From positions 86,564,881-86,628,880 of the forward strand of contig CM043957.1 in the NCBI GenBank assembly GCA_014529385.2: a stretch of 64,000 nt of DNA, given 5' to 3'. Below the pieces are notes generated by a model. The model did no database searches. It was given only the letters and a program-made list of their open reading frames with translations, and had not been told where the DNA came from. Source of the stretch: Adiantum capillus-veneris. Its lineage: Eukaryota > Streptophyta > Polypodiopsida > Polypodiales > Pteridaceae. The translations under genes and the position numbers were made by a program. The stretch's first letter is position 1, and each line of letters starts with the position of its first letter. Positions 49,925 through 60,840 of the stretch are shown here, one piece after another.

Positions 49925-50484
49925 TGTAGCGCGGATAATGTGTCATGCTCTCTACAGTGGGTGGTCCTCAGTGCAATGTGCGTGACAATCTCACTCAAAC
50001 AGACTGAATCTCCCTCAAACAGATGAACAGAAAGGAAACAATAGACGTCAACAGAGCTCTCAAAGACACAACAGCAGACCAGAACATATGACTCGACTAT
50101 CTCAAAGACTGATACAGACTCTGGCGTGGCAGCACACTCAGCTCCAGCCCAGGACTCTCAGGTACAATGGGGGTGTCGAGGCTCAGATGTGCCGGGATGG
50201 TGCAGACGTGCTCTGTGTAAAAGATCCACACTAGACGACTACTCCGTACAAGATAATGCCACTGGCCCAGAACGACTACTCATATGTATCACCATAAAGA
50301 GCCACCAACGGCTCATAAATGTCAACCATGTGGTGACCTGGCCACGAGGTCCACTACACCACCGTCGGTAGGTACCTGCTACGTGTCACTCCCAGACCAA
50401 AGGGTCCGTCCAGTGTGAACCAGACCAAGTGTAACCAACTGTCCAACTGTCTGTCCTGTGAAGTGACACTGTAGCCCTGCTACA
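49925..50484 (-). repeat. Solo LTR of the D family inside D
   Basis: 560 bp with the same ends as D's LTRs (minus strand TGTAGCAGGG...CGCTACA) and its own AGGAG duplication at 49920-49924 and 50485-50489. It lies 48 bp upstream of the ATG of the extra ORF. The bases next to it do not match D's primer-site region, so it is not a D 5' end. Confidence 0.82.
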
Positions 50485-50649
50485 AGGAGCACGGCCAAGG
50501 AGCACGGAGAGAGAACTCTTGGAGGCACACTGGCGATGGAGGAACGTCTGGCTCTAACTCAAAACGCTGGCAGAGAATACCTTGCGCTGAGTTTTATTTA
50601 TTCTTGAGTCTTAAAGCAAAGCTGATTTTTACGCTAGCTTTTTATTAAA

Positions 50650-51350
50650 GCACCGTGGGCGAGGGCGAAGGCGACAGTAGCTTTATGCGAGGCCGAGGGC
50701 GAGAGAAAGCTGCGAGGGCGAGTGCTTAATGTGAGGGCGAGTGCGAGAGGAAAGGGCGAGGGCCAGAGAAAGGGGATAGCGAGGAGCGAGGGCGGGGGAA
50801 GAGGGCGAGGGCGAGGGGATGGCGAGGGCGAGGGCAAGGGGGAGGCGATGGCGAGGGGTGAGGGCGGGGGAAGAGGGCGAGGGCAAGGGCGAGGGGTCAG
50901 GACTAGGGCGGGGGGAGAGGTTTTGAGGCGAGGGCGAGGGGAGGGGGTAAGGGCGAGGGCGAGGAGATAGGAGGAGGGCGAGAGGCGAGGGCGAGGGGAG
51001 GGGGTAAGGGCGAGAGGCGAGGAGATAGGGGGAGGGCGAGGGGAGGGGCAAGGGGAAGGGCGAGAGGCGAGGGCGAGGGGAGGAGTAAGGCCTAGGGCGA
51101 GGGGCTAGGATGGGAGGGGCAAGGGGAAGGGCGAGAGGCAAGGGCGAGGGGAGGGGGTAAGGCCTAGGGCGAGGGGCTAGGGTTGAGAGGAGAGTGCAAG
51201 GGCGAGGGGTGAGGGGTGAGGGGAGAGGGTAAGGGCGAGGGCGAGGAGATAGGGGGTAGGGGAGAGGAGAGAGGGTTGAGAGGAGAGAGCAAGGGCGAGG
51301 GTTGGTGGCGAGGGTCAGGGCAACAAGGCTTTAGGGCGAGGTGACATGGA
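50650..51350. repeat. G-rich minisatellite (GAGGGC/GGGGGTAAG units)
   Basis: About 700 bases made of short purine units: GGGCGAG, GGGGAGGGGGTAAGGGCGAG and variants, strictly G-rich on the plus strand. Longer units of about 60 bases recur in its second half. The long ORFs on either strand (Gly-Arg-Glu or Ser-Pro-Arg repeats) are artefacts of the repeat. Confidence 0.9.
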
Positions 51351-51593
51351 TATTTCCGAGGCAATTAGAAGCAAAGAGAATGAGTGAGAGGACATCAGAA
51401 GCACCAAACAGGAAAAGGACTAGCAAGGCAAGAGCAGGGAAAACGTAATCGGAGATCATCTAACCCCTCTAAAGGAATCCGTGGCAGATAAAATGTGAAG
51501 TAAAATTGCTAGTGAACATGGTACCTTCATAAATACCCAACTCAAGAACACTAAGGCTTTTATGCATAGCAAAAGAACTTAGTTTCACTTGAG
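51351..51593 (-). other. Element D 3' region between minisatellite and Gag-only element
   Basis: About 240 bases with no recognisable coding. It should join 56094-56421 once the Gag-only element is removed. Confidence 0.55.
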
Positions 51594-51597
51594 ACGT

Positions 51598-51815
51598 TGG
51601 AGAGGGGGAATGGGGAACACACCTGACACACATGCAAAGGCCCCTATATAGCTCAGGGTATTCACAGCACCCATGTCCTCTCGAAAACACCTTCAAAACA
51701 AGAAACTCACACTAGCAGGGCCTCGCCTGCACTTCGCCCAATGCAGAAACACTGCACAATTCTCGGACAGCGATCACACCAATCTTGCTCGCTTCCAACC
51801 CTTCCACATCTCGAC

Positions 51816-51863
<48 letters not shown>

Positions 51864-52791
51864 GAGGGCCCGAGGGGACACACACGCTCACACACACCGG
51901 CACCACACCCCCTGGAGACAAGCAAAGAAGAAAGGAGGGAAGGGGGAAAGACGACGCCAAAATCGACAATGAAAGCTTCTCCTTCAAACAGAAAACACAT
52001 GTACAGGACCCATGTAGCCTGCTCTGGGCTGCACCATGGCCATCAGCACAAAATACATAGGGGCACACGTCTCCCTCCAAATTCGACTCTTGTCGCTACC
52101 TACCTCGATGAGAAAAACTCACTCTGGCTTCGCTTCGACAACATCTTTTTCTCTTGGCAACTCTCACTGGCTGCCTCCTCTGCCAGGCCCTCGCCCTTTC
52201 GAACCGCTTCACGGACAACACCTTGCGTGCCGGCTTCGACTATCGAGCACACGAAAAAAACCCCAACGAGCTCAAAAAACTCCTGTGTGCGCGCTTACCA
52301 ACATGGCCCCGGTGAGCACGTATCCGACCCCCTGTAAATATTCCACAGGCCATAACTTGCCCGTTTGAGCTCCAAGTGGCAATCCGAAAAGACCGGCATG
52401 CTCCACAACTCGAGCTTGACATGTGTATCCACTGATCCTAGTTTTCGACACCTGTCTGTACTTGCCCTACCCGTGCAAAGACTTCTAACTTCGGACGAGC
52501 ATATCTTTCACACCGTGGCTTCATTTGACGAGCCGTCTGGACGAGCTTCTAGAGCATCTCGAATATCACATTTCGGGGCACATTCCCTGCATTTTGAACA
52601 CCTTGACTTTCCATCATCATTATCTCACTTTGGAGGCCCCCTGGCCTAAAAAAACACTTTAAGCATACATTTTTCCAGCCACTCTCCTGCCTAGGGCCTT
52701 CATACCTGCTTTAGCCCTTTGCCATGCGCTTGCTAGAACCCTTTGCACTTCATAGCACACTTCCCAGCGTAGACCAACTTTGGTTGCACCA
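51598..52791 (-). repeat. Gag-only element 3' LTR
   Basis: Includes a (CT)n tract at 51819-51858. The other LTR has only a short, interrupted version at 55143-55160. Near the end a CATGCGCTTGCTAGAACC block is the same in both. Confidence 0.88.
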
Positions 52792-52985
52792 TCATTGCCC
52801 ACCCCCTCGTTGAACATTCATGTTCAACCACAAACAGGCTTATTGCACTAGAAAACTGCCACACCAAAACAAACTCTCTGCACATCACAAAACCACCTAA
52901 CATATGTACATAACCTGGCATCTGCTACCCGTTGCCTTTGTTCATGCCGGTTGCCCAACCCCCTGCTTTACCTACCCTCATCCGC

Positions 52986-53645
52986 CTAGGTCAAACACCA
53001 TGTACTGGTCTCTTCCGTCCACCTGTAACACCCTTGCATAGTGCCATACCAGGGCACATAGCCAACTGCATACCCAAACCGCCAACAACATACTTCTATT
53101 ATTCCATGCACCCCATGGGATACTGCCTGCTTACCTCCAAGAACACCAAATAGAGCACCATCGTGCTCACCATCCAAAGACATACTTGCACCATCGCTCG
53201 CACCGAACAGACTTGACATACCTGACATACCTAACCCACCCTCCCATCCATGTAAAGCTAGATACTCATCCAAAAAATCCTGTACCTGCTCAACAGCCCA
53301 CTGCACAGCCGCTTTTATCAGCATCCCTTTCAACCACCATTCACAAATCCCTTTAGAAAGCTCGGACACAATCTGGGAATCCGTATTCTCTGCCACCACA
53401 GAGTGCACTTGCTGCATAGGAAGCACCTCTATCTTTGGCTCCATGCTTGCCTTCTCATCTGTATTGCACTCAATCCCAACATCATCAAGATCCCCCTCAT
53501 CAATCGGCCCTTCAAGGTCTACCAACACCACCTGCCTGTCGGCTTCTATTACATGCCCTTCAAGCATCTCCTCTACTGCTGCATCATGCTCCATCAAGGA
53601 AGAGAGAAACTCGTCCTCTATCGCATTATCCTCATATTCTCCCAT
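52986..53645 (-). CDS. Acidic ORF of the Gag-only element
   Basis: 220 codons, open, starting GEYEDNAIEDEFLSSLMEHD. It is rich in Asp and Glu, with an amphipathic segment WWLKGMLIKAAVQWAVEQVQ and a Gly/Ser-rich end. It follows Gag in a different frame, starting about 115 bases after it. No known domain is recognised, and the end runs close to the 3' LTR. It may be the C-terminal part of Gag shifted by an indel. Confidence 0.55.
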   Translation of the reverse strand: MGEYEDNAIEDEFLSSLMEHDAAVEEMLEGHVIEADRQVVLVDLEGPIDEGDLDDVGIECNTDEKASMEPKIEVLPMQQVHSVVAENTDSQIVSELSKGICEWWLKGMLIKAAVQWAVEQVQDFLDEYLALHGWEGGLGMSGMSSLFGASDGASMSLDGEHDGALFGVLGGKQAVSHGVHGIIEVCCWRFGYAVGYVPWYGTMQGCYRWTEETSTWCLT

Positions 53646-53758
53646 AGGAAAGGTTGCTCCATCCCTCCTAGCAAAGCTCTACACCTGTTGTACCACTATC
53701 GCACACTCCACCGCCACTTTCATCAGCATGGCCATTAACATGGCACCGCACATCACCT

Positions 53759-54808
53759 TCACCTGCATATCATCACTTGTAGGCTCGGGCTCCTCCACTT
53801 GGTTCCCATCGAACATAACGGTTTGCATGCTCCTTGCTCCTCACACACATTCACTGTATCTCCATCCACTTGCAAGAGATCAAACTCATCATACCTTGAC
53901 TGAGACGACTCAATCTCCCAACTCGTGTCAGCATCTATAGAGCTACTTTCACTTGGTTCAACCTCGTCCTCTATCTCAAGCTCGGGAAGCTCCTCTAGCT
54001 TCACCGCTTCAACCTCGTCTGCAAACCGCACTCTTTGACCTCTACCACACTTTAATGGAGCTTCACCAGCCACACTTGAGCTTGGTAGCACATCCTTTGC
54101 CCGATTTGGAACTACCTGTATATCCTCCACAATTGGAGCTCCTCTAACTGGCATCTCCGGCATAGGAACCACCCTGTCTCTCTGTAGCCAAAGAACCCTT
54201 GGTTCTTCTCGCACATGCACTTCTCTTTGCACCATCCTTGGCTCGGCTACCACCGCATTACCCTGCCTTGGCATTACTGCACCTTGCAAAGACCGCCTAG
54301 CCTCGCGCTTCTTCAAAATCTTTTTGGTCCGCCCTTTCGCTAGAGCTACTGCCTCCTCGTATGACACCGGGCCATCAATCTCCACCTTATCACGCACTTC
54401 CTCATGTAAGCAATCCATGAATTTGCTAAACTTTAAAAACCCAACATTCTCAGCAGCAATTACCTTTATCAGCTTTCCCCAAAGGACCTCAAACTCCCAT
54501 AAGAACGCTTGAAAATCACCCTCCAAGCTTTGCTTCAATCCGTTTAGCTTTCTCTTTACTTCATCCAGCTACGCATTTGCAACATATCTGCTTCGAAAGG
54601 CCGCCTCTAGGGCTTCACAATCTGCCTTTTCTTCATTGCGTAGGCCATCGAACCATAGCCTAGCTTTACCACGAACTAGGAGCGGGAACACCTGTACCGC
54701 ACCTTCTTCCCTCGACAAACCGCTTTCCAGCACGAACAACCCATAGTCTTGGAGCCAGGTTCCTGCATCTTCGATCCCAGTGAAAATGGGAAATCCCGTC
54801 CAAGCCAT
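53759..54808 (-). pseudogene. Gag of the Gag-only element
   Basis: The N-terminal half reads AWTGFPIFTGIEDAGTWLQD, FVLESGLSREEGAVQVFPLL and KARLWFDGL, a retrotransposon Gag core. A same-frame TAG (54569-54571) is followed by the second half with EVRDKVEIDGPVSYEEAVAL. After that comes a basic, then an acidic Glu-rich stretch. No zinc knuckle is seen. Apart from the TAG the frame is open for 350 codons. Confidence 0.75.
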
Positions 54809-54921
54809 TACTTCTCTAGCAGCACCTGCTCTTCAAAGGCCGCACCTTTGGCATCACCAAAATCGTCGCTTTGTCTTCAAACACGAGCATCAGTGTGCTC
54901 CTTAGTGGGGGCACCAAAAGA

Positions 54922-56089
54922 TGGAGAGGGGGAATGGGCAACACACCCGACACACATGCAAAGGCCCTTATATAGCTCAGGGTATTCACAGCCCCCCTGT
55001 CCTCTCGAAAACACCTTCAAAACAAGAAACTCACACTAGCAGGGTCTCGCCTGCACTTCGCCCAATGCAGAAACACTCTGCACAATCCTCGGACAGCGAT
55101 CACACCAATCTTGCTCGCTTCCAACCCTTCCACATCTCGACACCTCTCTCTCTTTCTCTCTCACACACACAGGGGGCCCGGGGGGACACACACGCTCACA
55201 CACACCGGCACCACACACCCCGGAGACGAGCAAAGAAGAAAGGAGAGAAGGGGAAAAGACGACGTCAAAATCGACAAAATGAAAGCTTCTCCTTCAAACA
55301 GAAAACACATGTACAGGACCCATGTAGCCTGCTCTGGGCTGCACCATGGCCATCAACACAAAATACATAGGGACACACGTCTCCCTCCAAATTCGACTCT
55401 TGTCGCTACCCACCTCGACGAGAAAAACTCACTCTGGCTTCGCTTCGACAACATCTTTTTCTCTTGGCAACTCTCACTGGCTGCCTCCTCTGCCAGGCCC
55501 TCGCCCCTTCGAACCGCTTCACGGACAACACCTTACGTGCCGGCTTCGACTGTCGAGCACACGAAAAAAACCCCAACGAGCTCAAAAAACTCCTATGTGC
55601 GCGCTTACCAACATGGCCCCCGGTGAGCACGTATCCGACCCCCTGTAAATATTCCACAGGCCGAGTGGCAATCCGAAAAGACCGACATGCTCCACATCTC
55701 GAGCTTGACATGCGTATCCACTGATCCTAGTTTTCGACACCTGTCTGTACTTGCCCTGCCCGTCCAGGATCTACAAAGACTTCTAACTTCGGACTAGCAT
55801 ATCTTTCACACCGTGGCTCCGTTTGACGAGCCGTCTGGACGAGCTTCTAGAGCATCTCAAATATCACATTTCGGGGCACGTTCCCTGCATTTTGAACACC
55901 TTGACTTTCCATCATCATTATCTCACTTTGGAGGCCCCCTGGCCTAAAGAAACACTTCAAGCATACATTTTTCCTGCCACTCTCCTGCCCAGGGCCTTCA
56001 TACCTGCTTTAGCCCTTTGCCATGCGCCTGCTAGAACCCTTTGCACTTCATAGCACACTTCCCAACGTAGACCAACTTTGGTTGCACCA
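54922..56089 (-). repeat. Gag-only element 5' LTR
   Basis: 1168 bp, partner of 51598-52791, with scattered substitutions and small indels. Confidence 0.88.
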
Positions 56090-56421
56090 ACGTTATAGAT
56101 CAACAGAATTTTGTGCTTTGAAAAAGGGCATGAGTCGGATTGAGGTAGTGGGTAGGTTAAGCCCAAGATTAGAATCATTCCTACACACACAAGAGGGGTT
56201 ACATAGGATACAGACAGAGAGTGAAGGAGATGGTTTATCCAATTCTAGAATCAAGCCCATTGAACGCAATAGAGTCAGCAGAAGGAGAGCTGTATAAGGA
56301 GAGGGTGTATGAGATAGGATGAAAAAGAACAGAAGGGATGTCGAAGATAGTGATCCAGAAGAAATTAAGGTTCAGGAGTCAACGAAGATCAACACTTGAT
56401 TTTAGACCGTTGATCGTAAGC

Positions 56422-57600
56422 TTAAGCATGATAACATTTGATCCTAGATTCATTGACTAAAGGCAGCGAAACTCCTTCAAGGGTGGCTAATTGTACAGCT
56501 CCGTGGGGTAGAATCTCCATGACCTTATATGGTTCTTGCCATGTTGGGACCAACTTCTTTGCTTTTTTCAGATACTTAGCTTGATAAAGTAGCACCATTG
56601 CTCCTTGCGTTATTTGCGGCTTTTTGAGATGGCGATCATGCCAGGCTTTGCGACTGCTCTGCTTCCAGAGCCAGAGAAGCCAAACTTCGGCTTTCATCCA
56701 GAAGGAAAAGACGAGAGACAGATGTCGACCCCAAATCTCCATTGGCACGTAGACTGCGGACTCGCTGAGATCCTGAGTCGAATTCGAAGGGTGCTATCGC
56801 TTCCAAACCGAAGACGAGAGACAGATGCCGACCCCAAATCTCCATTGGCACGCAAACTACGGACTCGCTGAGATCCTGAGTCGAATTCGAAGGGTGCTAT
56901 CGCTTCCAAACCGAAAGCTAATTGAAATGGGGTGTGATTCGTTGTGGCTTTGACAGAAGTTCGATATGCCCAAAGGGTGCCGTGGATAGCTTGAGCCCAA
57001 GTCGAAGGATGAAGATGACATGCTTTCCGCAGGAGTGCTATCAGAACCTTATTAGTGCTCTCGGCCTGCCCGTTTGCTCTAGGGTAATAGGAACAAGATT
57101 TTCGGTGAAAAATCTTGTAGTTGGCAAGCAAGGTTGAAATCGTTTCATTCACAAAGTGACTACCCCTATCACTGGTAATTTCCAAGGGACATCCAAACCT
57201 CAAACTTGGCTACCGTAGTGCCAGTGCAGTCCGTTGTTGCCAGTACCTCTGCCCACTTTGTTGCATAATCTGTACCCACTAAGAGATACTTCCGATTGCC
57301 GGGTTGGGCGGAGGGAGTAATTGAACCTACAAAATCAATGCCCCATCTCTTAAAGGGCTGCCATGCCATAGAGACCTGCAGAGGACGGTTTGACTGCCTG
57401 CTTGGTTTAGGGCCACAGCGCTGACATACATCACATACTTTTACATAGGCAATTGCATCCCGAAAAATATAGGGCCACCATAAGCCACACTGGAGAATCT
57501 TCTGGGCAGTATTATGACCAGGGTAATGGCCACCAGTGGGACCATTGTGGGCATCCTCCAAAATATACTTGACTTCATGAGGGGAGACACACCGCCTCAG
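56422..57600 (-). pseudogene. Element D integrase
   Basis: The zinc domain is GHYPGHNTAQKIL...CDVCQRCG, and the core has WGIDFVGS, ITSDRGSHF and NGQAES (D-D-E). After PFQLAFGLEA a 103-bp tandem duplication (56710-56915) throws the reading frame out. The C-terminus KYLKKAKKLVPTWQEPYKV then reads to 56422. A frameshift near 57200 separates the first Asp from the second. No chromodomain was seen, unlike A and F. Confidence 0.88.
56710..56915. repeat. 103-bp tandem duplication in D integrase
   Basis: The block beginning GACGAGAGACAGATG occurs at 56710 and 56813 with four or so differences. 103 is not a multiple of three, so it frameshifts the gene. Confidence 0.9.
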
Positions 57601-57758
57601 AACGCCATCCTATCCTGACTTGTATAGCTGGCCCCCAATCAGAGTGAATGTCCTAGACTTCAACAACAGTCGTCTCTTCTGCAGTGGAGAAGCGTTCTCT
57701 GGGTACACGCCAGTAGAAATCAGATGCAATACATCGCCGTACCATTCCAAAGTGGTAT

Positions 57759-59036
57759 CTACCTTAAAGAGATTGCTATCTGGGAAGTCGTCCGCAACCC
57801 GAGTTGCTTCTTAACCGTGTAAATGCGAGAGAGGTGGTCGGCAAGGACATGATGTTTGTCGGGCCTGAGTACCACTTCGAAATCAAATTCTTGAAATAAG
57901 AGTAGCCATCGCCATACTCGACCTGTAACTTGTGGCTTGTTGAGCAGATAGCACAGGGCATGGTGATCAGGAATAACTGTGAAGTGGACCCCTAATAAAT
58001 AATGCCGAAATTTGTGCAGAGCATACACAATAGCCAAACCTTCCCTTTCTGTGGTGCTATAGTTGCGCTCTGCCTTGGTGAGTAGACGACTTGCATAGTG
58101 AACAGGGCGATCCAGGTTGTACTTCTTACTAGGCTGAGCCAGCACAGCCCCCACAGCCAGTTGGCTGGCATCAATATGCACATGAAAAGGGAGAGACCAA
58201 TTTGGAGCCACTAGGATAGGCGCTTCAGTGAGGCGTTTTTTGAGGTATGCAAAAGCTTCAGCCTCTGCATTCGACCATTGAAAGGGACCAGTAGCACTGG
58301 TTAGGTGGGTTAGGGGTTGAGCCACCTGTGCATACATGCATATAAACCGGCGATGATAGCCTGTATGGCCTACAAAGCTCTGCACCCCTTTTGGGCTGAT
58401 GGAAGGTGGTAACTTTAAGATTGCCACGATTTTCTCTGGGTCAGGCATTAAGCCTTTAGCAGACACCACATGGCCTAGAAGTGTGCCCTCAGTGACCAAA
58501 AAATGACATTTGTTAGGATTTAGCTTTAGGCGTGCCTCTCTGCATCTAAGGAAGACAGCAGAGAGCTGAGCGAGGTGTTCCTCTAGATTTTCCACTGGGA
58601 TTGAACACTGAGCACCTGAGAAGGTCGAAAAATCGTCCATGAAGATGTGAAGATGATCCGTAAGCAGAGGACAAAAGATGAGATATACCGCCCGATTGAA
58701 AGAAAGTGGAACGTTTTTCAACCCAAAAGACATTCTAGTGTAAATAAAAATACCCCAAGGCATCACAAAGGCCGTTTTCAGCTGATCACCTGGATGGATG
58801 CCCAACTGATTGTATCCACTAAATCCATCCATGAAACTGTACAATACATGCCCTGCTACATCTTCAAGCACACGCTCAGTGAAAGGTGTGGGGAAACCAT
58901 CTGGGATAGTTACCTTATTCAAAGCGCAGTAATCTACGCACACACGGATTTTATTGGACTGCTTCTTAGGAGCTATCGCCATGAGTGATAACCACTCAGA
59001 GTGCTCCACAGGTACAATGATCCCTGCCTCTTGCAT
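57759..59036 (-). pseudogene. Element D reverse transcriptase and RNase H
   Basis: 425 codons, open. RT shows IRVCVDYCALNKVTIPD, YSFMDGFSGYNQL (with the catalytic Asp), RMSFGLKNVP and HIFMDDFSTFSG, where the DD pair is FMDD. RNase H has PFHVHIDASQLAVGAVLAQ, REGLAIVYALHKFRHYLLG and HVLADHLSR. A same-frame TAG (59046-59048) lies 10 bases upstream. It looks catalytically complete aside from that stop. Confidence 0.9.
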
Positions 59037-59045
59037 TTTCTCTAA

Positions 59046-59558
59046 CTATGACTTGACCGCCTCAGCATACTTCGGGTTGAGCTTGTAAGCTCGGCCTCTG
59101 ACAGGCTTAGCCCCTTCAACCAGAGGTATAGTGTGGACACCCAATTCTAGTGGGATCCCCTCCAAATCCTTGTAGGACCAGGCAAAAACATCTTTAAAAG
59201 AGTGTATAAAAGAGACTACCTGATTGAGTAACGCCGGATGCTCCCATAACCAAGCTGCTAAGAGTACGTGCTGAGGGTTGTCAGGATCTCCCAGATTGAC
59301 TTCTGTGACCGGGTCAAGAGGTGTAGCTGGAGAGGGTGCTTCTGAAGATGAGAAGTGAGCTGCCTCTTGGAGCTTCGAGACATCATGTGCTGGTGTTTGA
59401 TCGATTGGAAACTCTGCATACTCTTCTTGTAACCATCCTGGTGGAAGCTCCTCGAAGGGTAAATCTTCAGACCCAGACATAACATAGTGCTTTTGAAGGG
59501 GCGGGGCGTCCGACCTGGGAGATGTTAAGAGGAAGGGGGAGATCTTTGGCGAGTTCAT
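59046..59558 (-). pseudogene. Element D region between protease and RT
   Basis: Reads DVFAWSYKDLEGIPLELGVH and AKPVRGRAYKLNPKYAEAVK, the typical lead-in to gypsy RT of the Tat/Athila-like type ('HxFAWSYxDMPGL...'). It is in frame with RT across the TAG. It overlaps the end of the protease ORF in another frame. Confidence 0.85.
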
Positions 59559-60780
59559 GCAGAGTAGATTTCTTCCCCCTTCGATGATGTGTTATAGGTT
59601 CCCCGAGGCCAAGGGCTTCCATCGGCGAGTCATTTGAAGCATGAGAATTTGGGGCTGACACGCTTACTTCTTCGATTGGTCCACTGTCTGCTGTAGGACT
59701 ACTGTCTGCTGCAGAACTTTGGACATTTGTGTCCGCCTGAGGAGTTGGAAGAGAGAGTGTTACCGGCGGCACAGGTGAGTTTTGAATAGAGACCACATAG
59801 CATGGCATCGATGTGGTAGCTTCCAAGCAAGTCCTCGTCAGACCCCCGTCAGGTGGGATGGATAGCTCAGGGTCGTGGTTGGACTGTACTGACAATGAGC
59901 TGTGATGAGCCACTGGATCCATCCCTCCTTCGAGCCGAATTGGTTGCATTTGGGAGCCAGGAGTATGTATCCACATGGCATCGTTTCCCCAATCATGCAA
60001 TGCCTTAGTATGCCGCAACCATGGTCTACCAATTAGCAAAGGAAATCCTCCCTCCACCTGGCGAAGGCTGACCACCACAAAATCCAAGCTAAAAGTGAAG
60101 TCTTGTACCCTCAGAGGCACCTTCTCTACTATGCCCACAGGGTAGACTGTCCTCTGGTCTGCCAATGTAACAGTGAATGGAGCAGGGCGGGTAAATTCTG
60201 GCATTAGATTGATTCCAGATCCACCATCCACTATGACGCCTAAGAATTGATGCCCAAGAATAGATACAGTGAGACGAGGACTTCTGTAGTCGGTGAGGGG
60301 AGCAGCGGGATATGAAATCATGTAGGACTCCAAGGGCTGCACAGGTAGGTGCCCGCCACTAGGCCCTGAACCAGGGTACAAAGACTGAATTATTGAGAGG
60401 GTGTCACTTCTGAGGGTTGCATCTAGCCAGAGCATTTCATAAAGGGACACTTGTTGAAAGGTGTTCTTCAAGATTGCTTCCGCTGTGGGCTTAGCTCCTA
60501 CAATCTGGGCCTCCTCGAAAACTTTGACATGTTGCAAGTCAGCCACTGCTGCCAAGAAGGCTCCATCAATGTCCGAAAGCATAGAGATTGGCCTATTCTT
60601 TTCACCACTTAAGGGTTTGACATTTTGACCAGGTTGCGAAAGTGATGGACGAGATGGTCCTGTTGGCAAGCTTAAACCCAAGGCTGCTCTTTGTGCCCAA
60701 GTGAGCACGCTAGCGGGCTCTAGTACTTGTTGTGGCCGAACTGTATGTGTAGCAGGTACTGGCTGAGGGGTGGTGTTCAC
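59559..60780 (-). pseudogene. Element D aspartic protease polyprotein segment
   Basis: Within a 437-codon frame (60780-59467) the catalytic motif is VIVDGGSGINLMP and the C-terminal part has FPLLIGRPWLRHT. D-G-G instead of D-S/T-G is usual in plant gypsy elements of this branch. The flanking sequence is low-complexity Ser/Pro/Gln. The end past the protease core shows no domain. Confidence 0.85.
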
Positions 60781-60840
60781 TGTGATTAGATTGATCTTCG
60801 GGAATGTGAACTCTTGTTGGTTTTGATTCGGGCCTAAAGA

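Larger units (their letters stand above)
51598..56089 (-). mobile_element. Gag-only LTR element (TR-GAG-like)
   Basis: LTRs lie at 51598-52791 (1194 bp) and 54922-56089 (1168 bp), with minus-strand ends TGGTGCAACC...CCCTCTCCA. The 4-bp duplication ACGT is at 51594-51597 and 56090-56093. The 2130-bp internal part encodes Gag and an acidic protein but no protease, RT or integrase. The minus strand just inside the 5' LTR reads CTTTTGGTGCCCCCACTAAG, a candidate primer site (unassigned tRNA). It is inserted in the 3' region of element D. Confidence 0.85.

Noticed and set aside
49925-50484. Reading 47177-50484 as a separate short element sharing D's LTR
   Set aside because: The middle LTR has its own AGGAG duplication, the outer pair has AATAC, and the sequence next to the middle LTR does not match D's primer-site region.
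50634-51364. Long Ser-Pro-Arg and Gly-Arg-Glu ORFs
   Set aside because: They are created by the G-rich minisatellite; both strands are open because the repeat contains no stop triplets.
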